DNA of 64,000 nt, from NCBI RefSeq assembly GCF_014200175.1, contig NZ_JACHBD010000002.1:62001-126000 (forward strand), in the 5' to 3' direction. The notes beneath the pieces were generated by a model. That model had not been told where the DNA came from. It saw only the letters and a list, made by a program, of their open reading frames with translations, and did not search any database. This document shows positions 19,388 through 29,650 of this stretch, piece after piece; position 1 is the stretch's first letter; the number at the start of each line of letters is the position of its first letter. The DNA comes from Rhizobium lentis. GTDB taxonomy: Bacteria; Pseudomonadota; Alphaproteobacteria; Rhizobiales; Rhizobiaceae. The position numbers and the translations under genes are program-made.

Positions 19388-19789
19388 CTAGCCCTCGCGA
19401 TCGAACCGCGGCAACGGTCCGATATTGTCCACCCAGGGCAAGGCTGAACGGCACCATATCTGTTTCTTCGGCGCCAGTTCCCGCCGCTGGTCGATGCTGC
19501 CGAGACGGATGCCGATCGCGCTGCCTTTTTCATCGGTGCGGTAGAGCGGAGATCCGCAGTTTGCGCAGAAGAACTGCCGGCTGAGGCCGCCGCTCTCGCC
19601 ATATTTGCTATATTCGCGCGGTTCACCCGATTTCAGCGTGAAGCGTTCCGATCGCACCGGGGCGGTGACGCGATAGGCCGAACCCGTCAGCCGCTGGCAA
19701 TCGGTGCAATGGCAGATCGAAACCCGCTCCGCGTCGATCTCCGCTTGATAGCGGACCGCGCCGCAATGGCATCCTCCGGTGATATGCAT
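19388..19789 (-). CDS. GFA family protein (glutathione-dependent formaldehyde-activating enzyme-like)
   Basis: A 133-residue zinc protein of the Gfa/CENP-V fold. Zinc ligands appear as CHCGAVRY near the start, CHCTDCQRLTGSAYRV and FCANCGSPLY. The ATG at 19789 follows GAGGA and lies ten bases after the stop of the peptidase gene; the longer frame would run into that gene. Most members have unknown substrates, so the formaldehyde label should be read as a family name only. Confidence 0.88.
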   Translation of the reverse strand: MHITGGCHCGAVRYQAEIDAERVSICHCTDCQRLTGSAYRVTAPVRSERFTLKSGEPREYSKYGESGGLSRQFFCANCGSPLYRTDEKGSAIGIRLGSIDQRRELAPKKQIWCRSALPWVDNIGPLPRFDREG

Positions 19790-19799
19790 CGGCAAGTCC

Positions 19800-21332
19800 T
19801 CAATCTGCCGGCGAGGCCGCCGGCCGCTTGGCATAAAAGGCCTTGGCATCCGCCGTGAAGGCGGCCCGTTGATCGGCTTTGGTATAGAACATATGCCCGC
19901 CGCGATAGAGTTTCAGTCCGACGCGGCCGCCGGCGAGCGACGGCGGCAGGTGGTCGACCACGTAGCGGCTGACGCCGTAAGGCGTCACCAGATCGCTGTA
20001 GCCATGGGCGATCAAAAGATGGAATGCCGAGTTCGCGGCAAGTAGCTGTCGGATGTCGTCGGTAGCGCTGACCTGCGCTCGCGATCCGCCGCCGCGCCCA
20101 CCGCCCCATTCCCAGCGCCGGCTGATATCGCTGTCGAGCAGCGAATAGGTCATCTCGGTTTTGAAGCCGAGCTCGTTGCGGGCATAGTCGGCAAAAGCGC
20201 CGCCATAGGCGCGGGTGAAGCCGTCGAGAATGGCATCGTCGCCACGGTCGTAGTCCGATTCCGGATAGGGATCGGGTGCGGCAAAGGAAGCGTCGTAGGG
20301 GCTCATTACTTCACCGCTGCCGCCGTCCGAATGTTTGACGAAGGAGTTGCCGAGGAAGCCGCGGTTGCGTGTAACGATATCCTTAGGGATACCCGTCAGT
20401 CCAGCAATCCTGCCATAGAAGGCGGCGGCATTAGCGCCGGTCGGCGGCGGCCCGGCGAGCGTCTTCAGATAATCGCCGAGCGCGAAGCTCTCGGCCTCGC
20501 GCTGCTTCTCTTCGTCGAAGGCATTGCGCCGGTCGAGTTCGGCTGCTGCCAGCGACGGCAGCTCGAGTGCCGCGCCGAGCGCGAACTGATCGGCATTGAA
20601 CATCAACTGGCCTTCGAGCAGGGGCGATAGCATCACCGCACCGGCGACGACGATGCCCTGGCTTTCCTGCAGAAGCGACGCGACCTTGGCGGCGCGGAAG
20701 CCGCCATAACTTTCGCCGAGCAAATATTTCGGCGAGTTGGAACGGTTGTTGTGCGCGACATAGAGCGCGATCGCCTTGGCGATGCTCTGGGCGTCGGAGT
20801 TGACGTTGTAATAGTTGGAAGCGTCGTCGGCCTTGACCGTCCGGCTCCAGCCGGTGCCGATCGGATCGATCAGCACGAGATCGGTGAAATCGAGCCAGCT
20901 TTGGGGATTATCGACCAGCTTCGCATTGGCGCCGTCGCGTCCCTGAGGTCCGAAATCGAGCACCTTCGGTCCGACCAGCCCGAGATGCAGGAAGGCGGAA
21001 GCCGCCCCCGGCCCGCCATTGAAGGCAAAGGTCAACGGCCGGTCGGCTCCGGCGTCTTTCGCGACATAGGCGGTGTAGAAGATCGCGCCGGTCCGGGCGC
21101 CGTCCTGGCCGAAGAGATCGAGCGTGCCGGCGGTGGCGGTATAGGCGATCTTCCGGCCGCCGATCGTCAGTTCGTGTTCGGTGACGGAATCGGCCGGCAG
21201 CAGCTTCAGCACGCCGTCGCGCACGCTGCCCTCGACATTCGCCTTCGGTTGACCGCTTTCCTGTGCGGGAGAAAGGGCAGGGACCAGCGACGCTGCAAGC
21301 GCGGCCAGCAGAAACAGGGGCTGTATACGCAA
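19800..21332 (-). CDS. S10 family serine carboxypeptidase-like hydrolase
   Basis: A 510-residue exported protein: an N-terminal signal peptide (PLFLLAALAASLVPALSPA) precedes an alpha/beta-hydrolase domain with the nucleophile elbow GESYGGFRAAK near residue 207, an oxyanion-hole-type FNGGPGAASAFLHLG, and C-terminal catalytic Asp and His in IAHGYSDLVTPY and YRGGHMFYT. These are the S10 carboxypeptidase hallmarks. It is followed closely by the GFA gene. Confidence 0.9.
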   Translation of the reverse strand: MRIQPLFLLAALAASLVPALSPAQESGQPKANVEGSVRDGVLKLLPADSVTEHELTIGGRKIAYTATAGTLDLFGQDGARTGAIFYTAYVAKDAGADRPLTFAFNGGPGAASAFLHLGLVGPKVLDFGPQGRDGANAKLVDNPQSWLDFTDLVLIDPIGTGWSRTVKADDASNYYNVNSDAQSIAKAIALYVAHNNRSNSPKYLLGESYGGFRAAKVASLLQESQGIVVAGAVMLSPLLEGQLMFNADQFALGAALELPSLAAAELDRRNAFDEEKQREAESFALGDYLKTLAGPPPTGANAAAFYGRIAGLTGIPKDIVTRNRGFLGNSFVKHSDGGSGEVMSPYDASFAAPDPYPESDYDRGDDAILDGFTRAYGGAFADYARNELGFKTEMTYSLLDSDISRRWEWGGGRGGGSRAQVSATDDIRQLLAANSAFHLLIAHGYSDLVTPYGVSRYVVDHLPPSLAGGRVGLKLYRGGHMFYTKADQRAAFTADAKAFYAKRPAASPAD

Positions 21333-21432
21333 AATGTCTCCTCCGGCGGTGCGGAATGCGGGTTGAGATAGCGTAGCATCCGCGGCAGGCGATCGGCATC
21401 AAGAGATGGTGATGGGCCAGTGAGCAAGCGGC

Positions 21433-22725
21433 TCAGGATGCCTTCCCGATCCCACGCACATGTACCTCCAGCGGCCGGCCGGCCTTCCAACCGTTGATCG
21501 CGGCCGCGAGCCCGAGCGCGACGAAGAGAAGCGCGCACCAGGAAAAGCTGCCGGTCCAGCCGCGAATGAGGCCGACAATGAGCGGGCCGATGGCGGCAAG
21601 GAGATAACCGACGCATTGCGCCATGCCGGAAAGATGGGCGGCGACATCGGGATCGCGCGAGCGCAGCACGATCGTCGTCATCGCCGCCGCGATCAGCCCG
21701 CCCTGGCCGATGCCCTGCAGCAAAGCCCAGAGCCAGACCGTCGACAGCGGCGCGAAGAGCAGGCCGAGCAGAGCGACGACGGCGACGCCGCAGAGGCTGG
21801 CATTGATCAGCCGCTGATCGCGGCCGCGCACGGCGATATGCGGCACAACAAGGCAGGATGCGGCCTGCACCATCACCGACAGTGAAACGATCACCCCGGC
21901 GGTGACGCCGTCCAGCCCGCGTTCGCGCAGGATCGGAACCAGCCAGCCGAAGACGCAATAGGCGAGCGCCGATTGCAGGCCCATGAAGAGCGTCACCTGC
22001 CAGGCAAGCCGGTCCCGCCAGAGGCCTTTGACGTCGGTTCCGTTTCGTCTTGCGTAGCCGCTGCTGCGCAGAACGTGCGGCAGCCAGATCAGGCCGACGG
22101 CGAGCGCCGGCAGCGCCCAGATGGCGAGCGCACCCGCAAGCGAGCCGCCGAGCGCGTGCTCGAGCGGCAGTGTCAGCCCGGCGGCACTTGCCGCACCTGC
22201 GCAGAGCGCCATCGTGTAGAAGCCGGTCATCAGCGCTGTGCGCGTGGCGAAATCCCGTTTGACCAGCCCCGGCAGCAGCACGTTGCCGACGGCAATGCAG
22301 GCGCCGGCGAGCGCCGTGCCGATGAAGAGCAGCGGCACAGAGGAAAACCCGCGCAATGCAGTGCCAAGTGCCAGGAGGAGGAGGACGCCGAGCAGCGTAC
22401 GCTCCGAACCGAAGCGCTGGGCAAGGCGCGGCGCCAGCGGCGAGAAGGCGCCGAGGCAGACGACCGGCAGCGTTGTCAACAGGCTGGCGCCGAGTGCTGT
22501 GAGACCAAGTTCCGAGCGGATTTCCGGCAGAAGCGCCGAGGCACTTGAAAAGACCGGCCGCAGGTTGAAGGCGATGAGCACGAGGCTGGCGCCGAGCAGA
22601 AATCGATCCGCGGCACCACTCACCGGTGTCGGCTGCGGCGGCGGCAGGCTGCCGGCCTCGGCGTCTATAAGCAGTTCGTCGGCCGGGTCGAGCATGGCGG
22701 TGAGATCGTTGGAAGGCGCATTCAT
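21433..22725 (-). CDS. CynX/NimT family MFS transporter
   Basis: A 430-residue, 12-helix major facilitator. The N-terminal helices include LGASLVLIAFNLRPVFSSAS, a signature of the cyanate/nitroimidazole (CynX/NimT) branch, and the central RNGTDVKGLWRDRLAW loop separates the two halves. Its ATG overlaps the stop of the GntR gene by four bases, so expression should be tightly tied to that regulator. Substrate unknown. Confidence 0.88.
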   Translation of the reverse strand: MNAPSNDLTAMLDPADELLIDAEAGSLPPPQPTPVSGAADRFLLGASLVLIAFNLRPVFSSASALLPEIRSELGLTALGASLLTTLPVVCLGAFSPLAPRLAQRFGSERTLLGVLLLLALGTALRGFSSVPLLFIGTALAGACIAVGNVLLPGLVKRDFATRTALMTGFYTMALCAGAASAAGLTLPLEHALGGSLAGALAIWALPALAVGLIWLPHVLRSSGYARRNGTDVKGLWRDRLAWQVTLFMGLQSALAYCVFGWLVPILRERGLDGVTAGVIVSLSVMVQAASCLVVPHIAVRGRDQRLINASLCGVAVVALLGLLFAPLSTVWLWALLQGIGQGGLIAAAMTTIVLRSRDPDVAAHLSGMAQCVGYLLAAIGPLIVGLIRGWTGSFSWCALLFVALGLAAAINGWKAGRPLEVHVRGIGKAS

Positions 22726-23399
22726 GACAGGATCATCCGCTCAAGGGCGGCGAGAACCGGCGCCATGAAGCGGCGCACCGCCGCATCCGCCTTGTCGGGA
22801 TCGCCGGTTTCGATCGCGTCGACGATATCGGCATGCGCCTGCATATCCGGTTCGGGAATATCGCTCCCCAGCGTAGCCGCGATGGTCTCGGCGATCGAGG
22901 CCGAGAAGAAATCGTAGATCTCGACCATCGCCCGGTTGCCCGACGCGGCGATGACAGCCTTATGGAAGGCGAGGTCGCGCTCGATGAAGCCGGCCTTGTC
23001 GCCGCCGTCGTAGGTGCCGCGCTCGGCAAGCAGCCGGCGAAGCTCCGTTACCGTCTCCGGCGTCTTGCGGATCGCCGTCAGCCGGGCGGCCTCGACGTCG
23101 AGCGCCAGGCGCGCCTCGAACTGGTCTCGCAGGCTGGCGCGCCGCGCCATCGTCAGCGGCCGGCCGGCATCGCTGGTCGAGCGCACATAGGTGCCCGACC
23201 CTTGCCGCGTTTCGAGATAGCCCTGGGAGACGAGAACGCGTACGGCCTCGCGCACCGTGCCGCGGCTGACCGACAGCATGGCCGACAGCGAGGCTTCATT
23301 CGGCAATTTATCGCCGACCGCCCAGCGTTTGCCGAGAATGTCGCCGCGGATCGCCTCGATTGCCGCATCGGCGAGATTTGTCCTGCTGATCGCCCGCAT
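22722..23399 (-). CDS. FadR/GntR family transcriptional regulator
   Basis: A 225-residue regulator with an N-terminal winged helix (AIEAIRGDILGKRWAVGDKLPNEASLSAMLSVSRGTVREAVRVL, about residues 13-60) and an all-helical C-terminal FCD domain with metal-type ligands (D...H...H: DLAFHKAVI and MQAHADIVDAI). It heads a two-gene unit with the CynX/NimT transporter. A 31-bp palindrome overlaps its leader and is the likely auto-operator. Confidence 0.92.
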   Translation of the reverse strand: MRAISRTNLADAAIEAIRGDILGKRWAVGDKLPNEASLSAMLSVSRGTVREAVRVLVSQGYLETRQGSGTYVRSTSDAGRPLTMARRASLRDQFEARLALDVEAARLTAIRKTPETVTELRRLLAERGTYDGGDKAGFIERDLAFHKAVIAASGNRAMVEIYDFFSASIAETIAATLGSDIPEPDMQAHADIVDAIETGDPDKADAAVRRFMAPVLAALERMILS

Positions 23400-23404
23400 A
23401 GAAC

Positions 23405-23435
23405 ACTCATAAAGTCATCGGATGACTTTATGAGT
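23405..23435. promoter_or_regulatory. 31-bp perfect palindrome, likely GntR operator
   Basis: ACTCATAAAGTCATC, a central G, then GATGACTTTATGAGT: two perfectly complementary 15-bp arms. It begins six bases upstream of the GntR-family start codon and so covers the ribosome-binding region or the early leader. FadR-subfamily regulators bind short palindromes with a TC..GA core (here GTCATCGGATGAC), which supports autorepression. It could also influence the micro-ORF unit upstream, though a terminator separates them. Confidence 0.7.
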
Positions 23436-23475
23436 AGTGGACTTTCTCCTTCTCGTCAAAGCAAAATCCGGGCAA

Positions 23476-23502
23476 TAAAAAAGGGCCGCCTCAGCGACCC
23501 TT
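23476..23502 (-). terminator. Intrinsic terminator of the micro-ORF unit
   Basis: On the minus strand GGGTCGC-TGAG-GCGGCCC forms a seven-pair stem (one G-U) followed directly by six T residues. It lies 60 bases after the stop of the 23-codon frame and upstream of the GntR promoter region. Confidence 0.75.
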
Positions 23503-23561
23503 TCCATGAGTTTGGCCTCGAACTGGCCTGGACTGTCAATGCAGCCCCAGGAAGGCGGGTC

Positions 23562-23633
23562 TTAGAGCGAGGGCTGCCTCGCTTTCATCACCACTTCCAT
23601 GCCCGTTACGAGGTCCGAAATCTCATTAGACAT
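23562..23633 (-). CDS. Candidate 23-residue micro-ORF or leader peptide
   Basis: An ATG preceded by a strong AGGAAGGTGATC ribosome site opens a 23-codon frame beginning MSNEISDLVTGMEVV and ending QPSL. It is too short for usual gene finding. An intrinsic terminator follows, so it looks like a separate short transcript between the divergent GntR and glutamine-amidotransferase genes. The peptide has no signal, membrane segment or run of one regulatory amino acid. It may instead mark a small RNA. Conservation has not been tested. Confidence 0.45.
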   Translation of the reverse strand: MSNEISDLVTGMEVVMKARQPSL

Positions 23634-23903
23634 TGGATCACCTTCCTTTCGTTCTGTTGCTGATAGACCCAAGGTAGGCCGATTCTTTCGAGATGCAAGT
23701 AGAAATCCCCGTCTGTGCCCGGCCTCGGCGGATCTGACCGTTCACAAAAAAACACAGAGCTTTGCTGAATTTGAAGGCGCCGGGTGCCACGAAACCGTCA
23801 TCTTGCGCTTGCAAGCCCGCCGCACGTTAAGCTGTTATTAGCCTTGACGTTCGACAATTTCAGCATTCCCGCCGAAGCGGCGGCGGGTCCCGGAGCAAAA
23901 GCC

Positions 23904-24716
23904 ATGTGTCGCTGGGCAGCCTATCGCGGAGACCCTCTCTATCTCGAGGAGCTGGTATCCTCGCCCGCCCATTCGCTGATCGAGCAGTCCCATTGCGCCA
24001 CACGCGCCAAGACGTCGACCAATGGCGATGGCTTCGGCATCGCCTGGTATGGCGACAGGCCCGAGCCCGGGCGCTACCGCGATATCCTGCCGGCATGGTC
24101 GGACTGCAATCTGAAGAGCCTGGCGCGGCAGATCCGTTCGCCGCTCTTTCTCGCCCATGTCCGCGCCGCCACGGGTGGCGGCACGCGCCGCGACAACTGC
24201 CACCCCTTCACCCACGACACCTGGTCCTTCATGCATAACGGTCAGATTTCGGGCTTCGAGCGCCTGCGCCGGCCGATGGAGGCGACGCTCGACGACGAAT
24301 TGTTCAATGTCCGCAGCGGCACGACCGATTCCGAGCTGATGTTCCTGCTGGCGCTGCAGTTCGGCCTGCGCGAGGCGCCGATCACCGCGATGGCTGCTAT
24401 GGTCGGCTTCGTCGAAGACCTGGCCGAAAACATCATCGGCTCGATACTGCTGCGTTTTACCGCCGCCTTCTCCGACGGCAATACGCTCTATGCGATCCGA
24501 TATGCCACGGATCGCAAGGCCCCGACGCTTTATGCCTCGCCGGTCGGCGCCGGCTATTGCCTCGTCTCCGAGCCGTTGAACGACGATGTCGATGCCTGGG
24601 CGGAAATTCCCGATGGCAGCGCCGTCACCGTCGGCAAAAACGGTATCAACGTCGCCGATTTCTGTCCGGAAAATCGGAGCGTCGCCAAGCTGCAGCCTTT
24701 GGCCGTCTCCGCATAA
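23904..24716 (+). CDS. Class II glutamine amidotransferase (YafJ-like)
   Basis: A 270-residue Ntn-type amidotransferase. The ATG at 23904 is chosen because it places Cys at position 2 (MCRWAAYRG), the N-terminal nucleophile of the class after Met removal; the longer frame would bury it. Supporting motifs are TNGDGFGIAWYG, LAHVRAATGG, NCHPFTHDTWSFMHNGQI and GTTDSELMF. Only the glutaminase domain is present, as in YafJ/EgtC-like proteins, so the acceptor is unknown. Confidence 0.9.
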   Translation: MCRWAAYRGDPLYLEELVSSPAHSLIEQSHCATRAKTSTNGDGFGIAWYGDRPEPGRYRDILPAWSDCNLKSLARQIRSPLFLAHVRAATGGGTRRDNCHPFTHDTWSFMHNGQISGFERLRRPMEATLDDELFNVRSGTTDSELMFLLALQFGLREAPITAMAAMVGFVEDLAENIIGSILLRFTAAFSDGNTLYAIRYATDRKAPTLYASPVGAGYCLVSEPLNDDVDAWAEIPDGSAVTVGKNGINVADFCPENRSVAKLQPLAVSA

Positions 24717-24744
24717 TCTTCGTCGAAAATCGAAAGCGATTTTC

Positions 24745-24838
24745 AAAGCGTCCGCGATCGTTCAGATCAGCTTGTCACCGCTTTAGGTCTTTGTTTTCAC
24801 GCATGTCTTTGTCGCAAAATCGCTGCACACTTTTGTGA
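24745..24838 (-). repeat. Dispersed palindromic repeat, copy 1
   Basis: On the minus strand the segment starts with AAAAGTGTGCAGCGATTTTG and continues with GACATGCGTGAAAACAAAGA and a degenerate tail, matching the element at 61796-61896. It sits between the convergent amidotransferase and coaBC genes. Confidence 0.75.
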
Positions 24839-24839
24839 A

Positions 24840-26048
24840 CTATGCGTGGAAATACTCGGCGATCAGCGCCGCCAGTCTTTCGGCAACCTCTTCCTTCGCC
24901 AGGTCAGGCCACCGCTCGACGCCGTCGTGGCGGATGAGTCTGACGCTGTTGCGGCTGCCGCCCATGATGCCGGTCGCCGGAGAAACGTCGTTGGCGACGA
25001 TCAGGTCGGCGCCCTTACGCTCGAGTTTCGCCCTCGCATTGCTCTCCACATCCTGAGTCTCGGCGGCAAAGCCGATCACCAGTCTCGGCCGCATCGTGTG
25101 ATGGCCGACGGTTTTGAGAATGTCGGGGTTCTCGGTCAACGCCAGCGTCGGAATCGATTCGCCCGGATGTTTCTTCAGCTTCTGGTCGGCTGCCGAGGCG
25201 ACGCGCCAGTCCGCCACCGCCGCCACCATGACGGCCATATCGGCTGGAAGCGCCGCCAGCACGGCATCACGCATTTCCTCCGCCCGCTCGACATGCACGG
25301 TGTGGACGCCGACGGGGTCGGCGATCGCCACCGGCCCGGAGACGAGCGTCACTTCAGCTCCGAGCTTGGCAAGGGCAGCGGCGATCGCATGGCCCTGCCG
25401 GCCGGAAGAGCGGTTGGCGATGTAGCGCACCGGATCGATCGGCTCATGCGTCGGTCCTGACGTGACGATCGCATTGCGTCCTTTCAGCGGTTTTTCCCCG
25501 TCATCGAGCATGGTTTCGGCGGCCGCGACGATGTCAAGCGGCTCCGCCATCCGGCCGAGCCCGGCCTCGTGGCTTTCCGCCATCTCGCCGGCCATCGGCC
25601 CGACGAAGCGGACGCCATCGTCCCTCAGCCTTGCCGCATTGCGCCGGGTGGCCGGATGTGCCCACATTCTGGGGTTCATCGCCGGAGCCGTAAGCACCGG
25701 CCTCGCCGTTGCCAGGAGCACCGTCGAGGCGAGATCGTCGGCAAGCCCGTTCGCCATCTTCGCCATCAGGTCGGCACTGGCGGGCGCAATCAGCACAAGA
25801 TCGCAGTCGCGCGCCAGCCTGATATGCCCGACATCCTGTTCATCCTGCCGTGAAAACAGATCGGTGAAGACATGATCCGCGGCCAGTGCGCCGACGGCGA
25901 GTGGCGTGACGAATTCCTGCGCCCCCTTGGTCATGATCGGGCGCACGCTTGCGCCGCGCTCGCGCAGCCGGCGGATGAGATCCAGGCTCTTATAGGCGGC
26001 GATGCCGCCTGAGATGATGAGGAGGATACGTTTGCCGCTAAGAGCCAT
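24840..26048 (-). CDS. coaBC: Bifunctional phosphopantothenoylcysteine decarboxylase / phosphopantothenate-cysteine ligase
   Basis: A 402-residue fusion for coenzyme A synthesis. The N-terminal flavoprotein decarboxylase has LLIISGGIAAYKSLDLIR, LIAPASADLMAKMANG and the PAMN clamp (TAPAMNPRMW). The ligase half begins near residue 188 with AIVTSGPTHEPIDPVRYIANRSSG and holds NDV and KKHPG motifs. The decarboxylase substrate-lid Cys region, ACGExGxGRM in E. coli, reads AESHEAGLGRM here, so the usual Cys is absent; this may be a lineage trait. Confidence 0.95.
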   Translation of the reverse strand: MALSGKRILLIISGGIAAYKSLDLIRRLRERGASVRPIMTKGAQEFVTPLAVGALAADHVFTDLFSRQDEQDVGHIRLARDCDLVLIAPASADLMAKMANGLADDLASTVLLATARPVLTAPAMNPRMWAHPATRRNAARLRDDGVRFVGPMAGEMAESHEAGLGRMAEPLDIVAAAETMLDDGEKPLKGRNAIVTSGPTHEPIDPVRYIANRSSGRQGHAIAAALAKLGAEVTLVSGPVAIADPVGVHTVHVERAEEMRDAVLAALPADMAVMVAAVADWRVASAADQKLKKHPGESIPTLALTENPDILKTVGHHTMRPRLVIGFAAETQDVESNARAKLERKGADLIVANDVSPATGIMGGSRNSVRLIRHDGVERWPDLAKEEVAERLAALIAEYFHA

Positions 26049-26170
26049 GGCTTTCTACCCGTCGCCTTGTTTCCGGCCTCGACCCTAAGCCTTTGGCGCA
26101 GAACATGCAATCGCGCGAACGGGCTGGAGAGGGATCGCCAGCCCGCCGGCCGATATCATGCCGCGCCGTC

Positions 26171-26935
26171 TCAGCTGCGCGTGATCGAAATGCCGCCGTC
26201 GACCAGCGAAGCCGTGCCGGTGACGAAGCTCGCATCGTCGGAGGCGAGGTAGAGAACCGAGCGGGCGACTTCGTCCGGCGTCGCGACACGCTTCAGCGCG
26301 TGCATATTGGTGACGGCAGCCTGCTTGTCGGCCGTATCGTTCATGTCGCGGTACATGTCGGTATCGACGGCGCCCGGCAGCACGGCGTTGACGCGCACGC
26401 CCTGTTGTCCGAATTCGGCCGCGAGCGCCTGCGTCAGCCCGATCAGCCCGGATTTGCTGGCGGCATAGGCGGCAACGCCGGGAAAGGCGAAGCTGTAGCC
26501 GACGAAGGTCGAGGTGAAGATCACCGAACCGCCGCCATTTTCCGCCATCGCACCGATCTGATGTTTGGCGGCGAGGAAGGATGCGGTGAGATTGACCGCC
26601 AGCGCCTCGCTGAAACCTGCTTCCGATACACCGGTGCTCGGACCGGCCTCGCCGATGATGCCGGCATTGTTGAAGGCGATGTCGAGCTTGCCGTAATTGG
26701 TGACCGCGGCCGCGACCAGCGCCTTGTGGTAGTCTTCCGACCGGACGTCGCCGGCAACAGCCACGGCGTCGCCGCCCTCGGCCTTGATCTCCGCCACCAG
26801 GCTGTCGAGTTCGCGCTCTCGGCGGGCGCCGACGACGACCTTGGCGCCTTCGGCGGCAAAGAGCTTGGCCGTGACGCGGCCGATGCCGGAGCTTGCGCCG
26901 GTGACGATTGCGACCTTGTTGTTCAGGCGGTTCAT
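26171..26935 (-). CDS. SDR family oxidoreductase
   Basis: A 254-residue classical short-chain dehydrogenase. It has the NAD(P)-binding VAIVTGASSGIGRVTAKLF, the structural NNAG motif (FNNAGIIGEA), and the catalytic Ser-Tyr-Lys set with YAASKSGLIGLT. The ATG at 26935 follows AGGAGA; the longer frame adds a non-family tail. It is divergent from a LysR regulator whose start lies 126 bases away, so it is the likely target. Substrate unknown. Confidence 0.9.
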   Translation of the reverse strand: MNRLNNKVAIVTGASSGIGRVTAKLFAAEGAKVVVGARRERELDSLVAEIKAEGGDAVAVAGDVRSEDYHKALVAAAVTNYGKLDIAFNNAGIIGEAGPSTGVSEAGFSEALAVNLTASFLAAKHQIGAMAENGGGSVIFTSTFVGYSFAFPGVAAYAASKSGLIGLTQALAAEFGQQGVRVNAVLPGAVDTDMYRDMNDTADKQAAVTNMHALKRVATPDEVARSVLYLASDDASFVTGTASLVDGGISITRS

Positions 26936-27060
26936 GGTTCCATCTCCTATGTTGAAACGGGGCGGCCCCTGCCAACCCTTCCGTTGAATGGAAGATGGCA
27001 TTTTCCCTTCGTTCGGATTAGTCTCCAGATCGGGGAATTCGAATTCGGAAAGATCGAACA

Positions 27061-27968
27061 ATGATCAGGATCGAAGGCATTGCGGCTTTCGTTGCCGTTG
27101 TCGAGGCCGGCTCGGTCAGCGAGGCGGCCCGGCGGCTGCGGCTCTCAAAATCCGTCGTCAGCGAAAGGCTGGCAGAACTCGAAAAGGCGCTTGGCGGCAC
27201 GCTGCTGCACCGAACGACGCGCAAACTCGCTCTGACCGAGGACGGTGCGGTCTTCCTGGAACGGGCCGGGCGCATCGTGCGCGAGATCGATGAAGCCGCC
27301 GCCGACATGGCTGAGCGGCGCGGCACGTTGTCCGGGCCGATCCGCATTGCTGCACCCGTCACCTTCGGCCGCATGCATCTCGGTCCTGCGCTTTATCCCT
27401 TTCTCGCCGAACATCCCGACATCCACCTGACGCTGGATATCGACGACCGCCGTGTCGATGCTGCGTCGGACGGCTATGACGCCATCATCCGCAATGGCCC
27501 GCTCGCCGACAGCAGGCTGGTCGCCTGGAAGCTTGCGCCGAGCCGCCGCCTTCTCTGCGCGTCGCCGGATTATCTCGCCCGCCAGGGAATGCCGACCTCG
27601 CTCGCCGACTTGGACAGCCATCGCGGTATCTTCTACACCAATCGCGGTGTCGCCGACTGGCGCTTCCAGACGCCCGCGGGTGCGATCCTCATCCGCGCAA
27701 AACCGGCGCTCGGCATCAACAACGGCGATATGCTCCGCGACGCCGCGATCGCCGGCCTTGGCATTGCGCTGCTGCCCACCTTCATTGCCGGCCCGGCCAT
27801 CCGCGAGGGCCTGCTTGCCGAAATCGATGTCGGTCACAGACCGGAGGCCGAATTCATCTACATGGCCCATCCCGCCGGCCGGAACCCCTCGGCCAAGCTG
27901 CGCGCCATCGCCGATCATCTGAAGACGAGTTTTGGCGATCCGCCCTATTGGGATATGGCGGATAATCC

Positions 27969-27972
<4 letters not shown>
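27061..27972 (+). CDS. LysR family transcriptional regulator
   Basis: A 303-residue regulator with the N-terminal LysR helix-turn-helix (FVAVVEAGSVSEAARRLRLSKSVVSERLAELEKALGGTLLHR) and a periplasmic-binding-like effector domain. It is divergent from the SDR gene and overlaps the downstream MFS gene by four bases (ATGA), suggesting control of both the SDR and the exporter. Confidence 0.92.
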
Positions 27973-29620
<1,648 letters not shown>

Positions 29621-29650
29621 CGCTCGATAGGCCGATACCGGCTTGCGGGT

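Noticed and set aside
17754..19457. 567-codon open frame antisense to prfC
   Set aside because: High-GC third-position bias keeps the antisense frame open; prfC carries all GTPase motifs and the shadow has none.
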